A model generated the notes under the pieces. That model did no database searches. It was given only the letters and a program-made list of their open reading frames with translations, and was not told where the DNA came from. Positions 60,563 through 64,000 of a DNA stretch of 64,000 bases are shown here, piece after piece. Position numbers and translations under genes: made by a program. This DNA is from Bacteroidaceae bacterium (lineage in GTDB: Bacteria; Bacteroidota; Bacteroidia; Bacteroidales; Bacteroidaceae), in the NCBI GenBank assembly GCA_017617315.1, contig JAFZWM010000035.1, positions 1 through 64,000 of the forward strand, written 5' to 3'. Within the stretch, counting starts at the first letter, position 1, and every line of letters starts with the position of its first letter.

Positions 60563-61333
60563 ATGAAAGAGGTCAGATTCTTTTATGTACCAGATGCAAA
60601 GTCTGGCATCTTGCCAAGTGATGAGGCTTCGCATTGCGCAAGGGTTCTTCGCCTTAAAGAGGGCGACGAGCTGATGCTTGCCGACGGAAACGGTGTGTTT
60701 TACAAGGCGCAGCTCACGGCTGTGAGCAACCACAAATGCCTTTACTCGATAGTAGAAGAAGATGTTCAGGAAAAGGCTTGGGAAGGAAACATACACATTG
60801 CTGTGGCTCCGACCAAGAATATGGACCGAATAGAATGGTTTGCCGAGAAAGCGACCGAGATAGGCATAGACAGGCTCTCGTTCTTGAACTGCCGCTTTTC
60901 GGAGCGCACGGTTATAAAGAACGAGCGAGTGGCGAAAATCCTCGTGTCGGCGCTGAAGCAGAGCCACAAGGCATTCATGCCGCAACTCGATGAGATGATG
61001 CCGTTCAAGAAGTTTGTCGAGGAGGCCGATGCCGAAGACAAGTTCATCTGCCATTGCTACGACGAGGGCGATTTGGCCGACGACTGTCGCGAATCTCTGC
61101 CCGACGGAGCACGAGTTGTGGACGGCAAGCCTTTGCTTCACGACCTTCTTCGCCGTGGCAAGAAAACGCTTGTGATGGTAGGGCCGGAAGGCGATTTCAG
61201 CATCGACGAGGTTGAATTTGCCCTTCGCCACGGATTCCGCTCGGTTAGCCTTGGCAAAAGCAGGCTTCGCACCGAGACGGCGGCTCTTACGGCCGTTCAC
61301 ATGATGTGGCTTGTAAATCAGAATTGTGATTAA
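60563..61333 (+). CDS. rsmE: 16S rRNA (uracil1498-N3)-methyltransferase
   Basis: RsmE methylates U1498 in the small-subunit decoding region. The 256-residue SPOUT enzyme has the N-terminal PUA-like part (HCARVLRLKEGDELMLADGNG), APTKNMDRIEWFAEKATEIG and the knotted SAM site MVGPEGDFSIDEVEFA with SLGKSRLRTETAALTAVHMM at the C-terminus. The start codon follows the stop of the bifunctional nuclease gene with no gap. Confidence 0.95.
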   Translation: MKEVRFFYVPDAKSGILPSDEASHCARVLRLKEGDELMLADGNGVFYKAQLTAVSNHKCLYSIVEEDVQEKAWEGNIHIAVAPTKNMDRIEWFAEKATEIGIDRLSFLNCRFSERTVIKNERVAKILVSALKQSHKAFMPQLDEMMPFKKFVEEADAEDKFICHCYDEGDLADDCRESLPDGARVVDGKPLLHDLLRRGKKTLVMVGPEGDFSIDEVEFALRHGFRSVSLGKSRLRTETAALTAVHMMWLVNQNCD

Positions 61334-61359
61334 ACGTATAATCAAAATAATCTAATCAG

Positions 61360-62793
61360 ATGAAACGAATTTTTGTTGCTTTAATCTGCGCTCTGCTATT
61401 GGTTGCGTGCAGTCAGGACGATTACACAAATGTCATTCCTGCCAATTCAAAGGCGGTTGTGTATTTCGATTTAAAGAGTATTGCCGTTAAAACGGGCATT
61501 GGTGAACTGAATTATCAGAATGTTTTACTCGACAAACTTAACGGCAGTGATAGTAAGAACGACAAGGAACTGTCAAAATATATCGAGGATCCGACCGAAA
61601 TTGGACTCGATTTCGGCAAGAGAATCTACGGATTCTACACGGCAAACGATTATTTCTGCCTCACAGCCAAGATGAACGACGAGTCGGACTTCGAGGATTT
61701 TCTCGAATTTGTAAAGAAGCAGGGCTTGGCTTCGGCTGTTACCGAGAAGAACGGAGTTAAGTATGCCGAACTTTACGGCTCGGTTCAGGTTGCCTTCAAC
61801 GACAACACATGCCTTTTCTCGATTGGCACGGGCAACGTTGTGAAGAATACGCTTGCGCAGCTTCTGTCGCAGAGCAAGGAAGAAAGTTTTGCGGCTTCTC
61901 CACGGTTCGAGAAACTTACGGCAACGAACAAGGACATCGCGTTGCTCACTTCGCTCGACATCGTTCCGAAGGATTATGCCGGATATTTCCGCGTAGGTTT
62001 GCCCGAAACGGTTGATAACGATAAAATCAGTTTCCTCAGCACCTTGAGCTTTGACAATGGAGATATGGTTTTCAGAGGTCAGGCTTTTTCTGATGTCGCT
62101 CAGGTTCAGAAGATGCTCGACGAGAAATCAGGCGCATTCGGCAAGCTCGAAGGAACATTCTTCTCAAAAGTTCCATACGATGGCAACTGCATGTCGTTGG
62201 TTGCCGTAAACTGCGCATCGGGCGACAAATTGCTTGAGTTCTGTCGGAAAATTCCGGCTTTGCGCACCTTGCTTATTGGCATGAACATGAACTTCGAAGC
62301 CGATGCAATGCTGAAATCTGCCAAAGGCGATATTCAAATTACTGCCGTGAATGCCGATAACTTCTTGGTTCAGACAAATGTTTCTGATGTTGCTTTTGCC
62401 GGCGGCAAGGAAAGTTATCCGATTGAAGTCAGCGGAAATTCAGCCTTTGTAAGTGTAAAGGATAAGGTTCTGAAAATTTCGAATAGCGAGGTTGCCTTGA
62501 ATTCGGCATCAAAGTTTGCTGCTCCGAAGTTGCTCGATACAAAAGCTGCCACTTTCAAGGGAATCGACCTGAAGAATAAAACCTTCTTTGCTGCCTTTTT
62601 GATGGGCGATTTGATGGGACAGAGCCAGATTCAGAAAGAATTGTCGTCTGTTGGAATGTATGCCAACTACGCTCGCAGCGTTCTTGATAATGTTGATGCT
62701 GTAGTTCTTGCATCCGAAGGCAATAACGATATTGAATTTCATGTAATGATGAAAGATTCGAAGACAAACTTTTTAAAGCAAATTTGGAAATAA
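61360..62793 (+). CDS. DUF4836 lipoprotein
   Basis: The 477-residue protein has a lipoprotein signal peptide with lipobox LVAC (MKRIFVALICALLLVAC-S) and the DUF4836 opening DDYTNVIPANSKAVVYFDLKSI. The rest is alpha/beta with several repeated strands (DFGKRIYGFYTANDYFCLTAKM, LEGTFFSKVPYDGNCMSLVAVNC). The family is confined to Bacteroidetes and has no known function. An ABC ATPase gene follows after 3 nt and an FtsX-like permease overlaps that, so the lipoprotein may be the partner of this transporter. Confidence 0.88.
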   Translation: MKRIFVALICALLLVACSQDDYTNVIPANSKAVVYFDLKSIAVKTGIGELNYQNVLLDKLNGSDSKNDKELSKYIEDPTEIGLDFGKRIYGFYTANDYFCLTAKMNDESDFEDFLEFVKKQGLASAVTEKNGVKYAELYGSVQVAFNDNTCLFSIGTGNVVKNTLAQLLSQSKEESFAASPRFEKLTATNKDIALLTSLDIVPKDYAGYFRVGLPETVDNDKISFLSTLSFDNGDMVFRGQAFSDVAQVQKMLDEKSGAFGKLEGTFFSKVPYDGNCMSLVAVNCASGDKLLEFCRKIPALRTLLIGMNMNFEADAMLKSAKGDIQITAVNADNFLVQTNVSDVAFAGGKESYPIEVSGNSAFVSVKDKVLKISNSEVALNSASKFAAPKLLDTKAATFKGIDLKNKTFFAAFLMGDLMGQSQIQKELSSVGMYANYARSVLDNVDAVVLASEGNNDIEFHVMMKDSKTNFLKQIWK

Positions 62794-62796
62794 GAG

Positions 62797-63441
62797 ATGG
62801 AAAGTATTGAACTGAAGAACACCCTTCCGCAAGTGTTTGCCAGTCGAGACTCGGTCGAGAGCGACGTGTGGCACAAGGAAATTGCGCTTCAGAAAGGAAA
62901 GTTGTATCTGCTCGAGGCAAATTCAGGAACAGGAAAATCGTCTTTTTGTAGTTACATCTTTGGTTACAGAAAAGATTATCAGGGTATTATCTGTTTTGAC
63001 GGAAAGAACATCAACAATCTAACCACATCGCAGTGGGTAGATGTCAGAAAAAATCATATCTCGATGCTGTGGCAGGAACTCAGACTATTCCCTGAACTCA
63101 CAGCCTTCGACAATGTGCTGATAAAGAATAATCTGACTAGTTTTCAAAAGAAAAAGCAAATTGACGAATGGTTCGAGATGCTCGGCATTGCCGACAAGAA
63201 AGATGCAAAAATCGGTCGCATGAGTTTCGGACAGCAGCAGCGCGTTGCGATGATAAGGGCTCTCTGCCAGCCATTCGATTTTATTTTTGCCGACGAACCG
63301 ATAAGTCATCTCGACGACCGTAACAGCGAGATTATGGCTTCAATCATGATGGCTGAGGCAAAGCGTCAGGGCGCAGGCGTTATCGTAACAAGTATTGGAA
63401 AGCACATGGTGCTCGATTATGAAAGGGTTTTGAAGTTATGA
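62797..63441 (+). CDS. ABC transporter ATP-binding protein (LolD/MacB-like)
   Basis: The 214-residue ATPase has Walker A LEANSGTGKSSF near residue 42, the signature MSFGQQQRVAMIRAL and Walker B FIFADEPISHLDD. The Q-loop is HISMLWQELRLFPEL. The H-loop is replaced: where H is normal the sequence reads IVTSIGKHMVL, so the switch residue may be shifted. It lies 3 nt after the DUF4836 gene, and its stop overlaps the FtsX-like gene by four bases. Confidence 0.9.
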   Translation: MESIELKNTLPQVFASRDSVESDVWHKEIALQKGKLYLLEANSGTGKSSFCSYIFGYRKDYQGIICFDGKNINNLTTSQWVDVRKNHISMLWQELRLFPELTAFDNVLIKNNLTSFQKKKQIDEWFEMLGIADKKDAKIGRMSFGQQQRVAMIRALCQPFDFIFADEPISHLDDRNSEIMASIMMAEAKRQGAGVIVTSIGKHMVLDYERVLKL

Positions 63442-64000
63442 GATTAGTTTGGAAGTTATTAAGACAGCATATCAGCGTGCCTCAGTTTGTGGGCTTTTTG
63501 TTCGCCAACCTGTTTGGAATGGTAATTGTGCTCGTCGGATATCAGTTTTATTCCGATGTTGTGCCGTTGTTTCAGCAGGGCGACAGTTTTATGCGCGAAG
63601 ATTATCTTATTGTAAGCAAGAAGATTAGCACCCTTGGAAGTGTGGTTGGAAAGACAAACACATTCTCATCTGGCGATATAGACGAGATTAAGGAACAGCC
63701 GTTCACGAGTCAGATTGGCGCGTTCACTCCTTCGGCATTCAAGGTTAGTGCATCTATGGGGCTCGAAGGGGCGGAGGGCTTCACTACTGAAATGTTCTTC
63801 GAGAGCGTGCCCGACCATTTCGTTGATGTCAGTCTCGACGACTGGAATTTTAACGAGGGCGACAAGGAAATCCCGATTATCATTCCTCGCAACTATCTGA
63901 ATATGTATAACTTCGGATTTGCACAGAGCCGTTCGCTTCCTAAGGTTAGCGAGGGACTTATGGGAATGATTCATTTCGATATCTCCATCCGCGGAAACGG
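63438..64000 (+). CDS. FtsX-like ABC permease (cut by window end)
   Basis: The frame opens at ATG 63438, overlapping the ATPase stop (ATGA), and stays open to the window end (187 codons visible). It starts MRLVWKLLRQHISVPQFVGF with one membrane helix (LFANLFGMVIVLVGYQFY), followed by a periplasmic domain (LIVSKKISTLGSVVG, IGAFTPSAFKVSASMG, KEIPIIIPRNYLNMYNFGFA). This is the layout of MacB/FtsX-family permeases in Bacteroidetes. The remaining membrane helices would lie beyond 64000. Confidence 0.85.
   Translation, partial: MRLVWKLLRQHISVPQFVGFLFANLFGMVIVLVGYQFYSDVVPLFQQGDSFMREDYLIVSKKISTLGSVVGKTNTFSSGDIDEIKEQPFTSQIGAFTPSAFKVSASMGLEGAEGFTTEMFFESVPDHFVDVSLDDWNFNEGDKEIPIIIPRNYLNMYNFGFAQSRSLPKVSEGLMGMIHFDISIRGN

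Overview
The window is ordinary chromosomal DNA of a Bacteroidales bacterium, most like Prevotella or a close relative. The evidence is the gene content (a type IX secretion pair porU-porV, DUF5687, DUF4836 and DUF5063 families, an L13-S9-S2-EF-Ts operon, eIF1-like SUI1 protein, MutS2). In addition nearly every operon is preceded by the Bacteroidetes -7 box TAnnTTTG, and no Shine-Dalgarno sequence decides a start. In several genes the upstream-most start codon lies inside or upstream of that -7 box, so the start was moved downstream (asnS by its terminator; ispE, dnaB, the BadF-type kinase and a small secreted protein by their promoters).

Layout. 1-2.4 kb: tail of a possible IS110-type transposase, an 11-nt phased repeat array, a secreted beta-helix protein and a tRNA-Val. 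2.4-11 kb: trpS, purB, an RluB-type pseudouridine synthase with a long Gly/Tyr/Gln/Arg-rich head, asnS, then rplM-rpsI-rpsB-tsf with two structured leaders. 11-15 kb: a DUF4253 membrane protein and two OmpA-like outer-membrane proteins. 15-22 kb: FAH-family hydrolase, porU, porV, ispF, nucleotidyltransferase, tRNA-Thr. 22-31 kb: a thioredoxin-like lipoprotein with ispE, then dnaB, pheT-yebC-TSCPD, fhs. 31-38 kb: giant MscS channel, BadF-type kinase, a second identical tRNA-Val, and an exported KduI with an orphan PTS EIIC. 38-43 kb: a three-gene biotin-dependent acyl-CoA carboxylase and an Asn/Arg-rich protein with helicase-associated domains. 43-48 kb: tandem secreted paralogs, mutS2, a second 11-nt array and a candidate sRNA. 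48-52 kb: SUI1, pectinesterase, small secreted proteins. 52-57 kb: ftsK-lolA-like-DUF5687-ABC operon. 57-64 kb: DUF5063-exonuclease-rlmI, another candidate sRNA, then bifunctional nuclease-rsmE-DUF4836-ABC-FtsX (cut by the window end).

The most unusual signal is a pair of non-coding arrays (158-333 and 47611-47874) made of about 16 and 21-24 degenerate 11-nt units with no indels. Both have the same polarity relative to the gene just upstream. They are built from a few alternating unit types (AAGGTACGTTC-like, AAGTAAGCCGN-like, TAGCTACGGGG-like). I do not recognise them as a described element. Other points of interest are two minus-strand small-RNA candidates, and a PTS-type permease without PTS partners next to a KduI that carries a signal peptide. 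Two genes encode low-complexity, RNA-granule-like disordered regions. Pectin/uronate use appears three times (beta-helix protein, pectinesterase, KduI), but not as one classical susCD locus.
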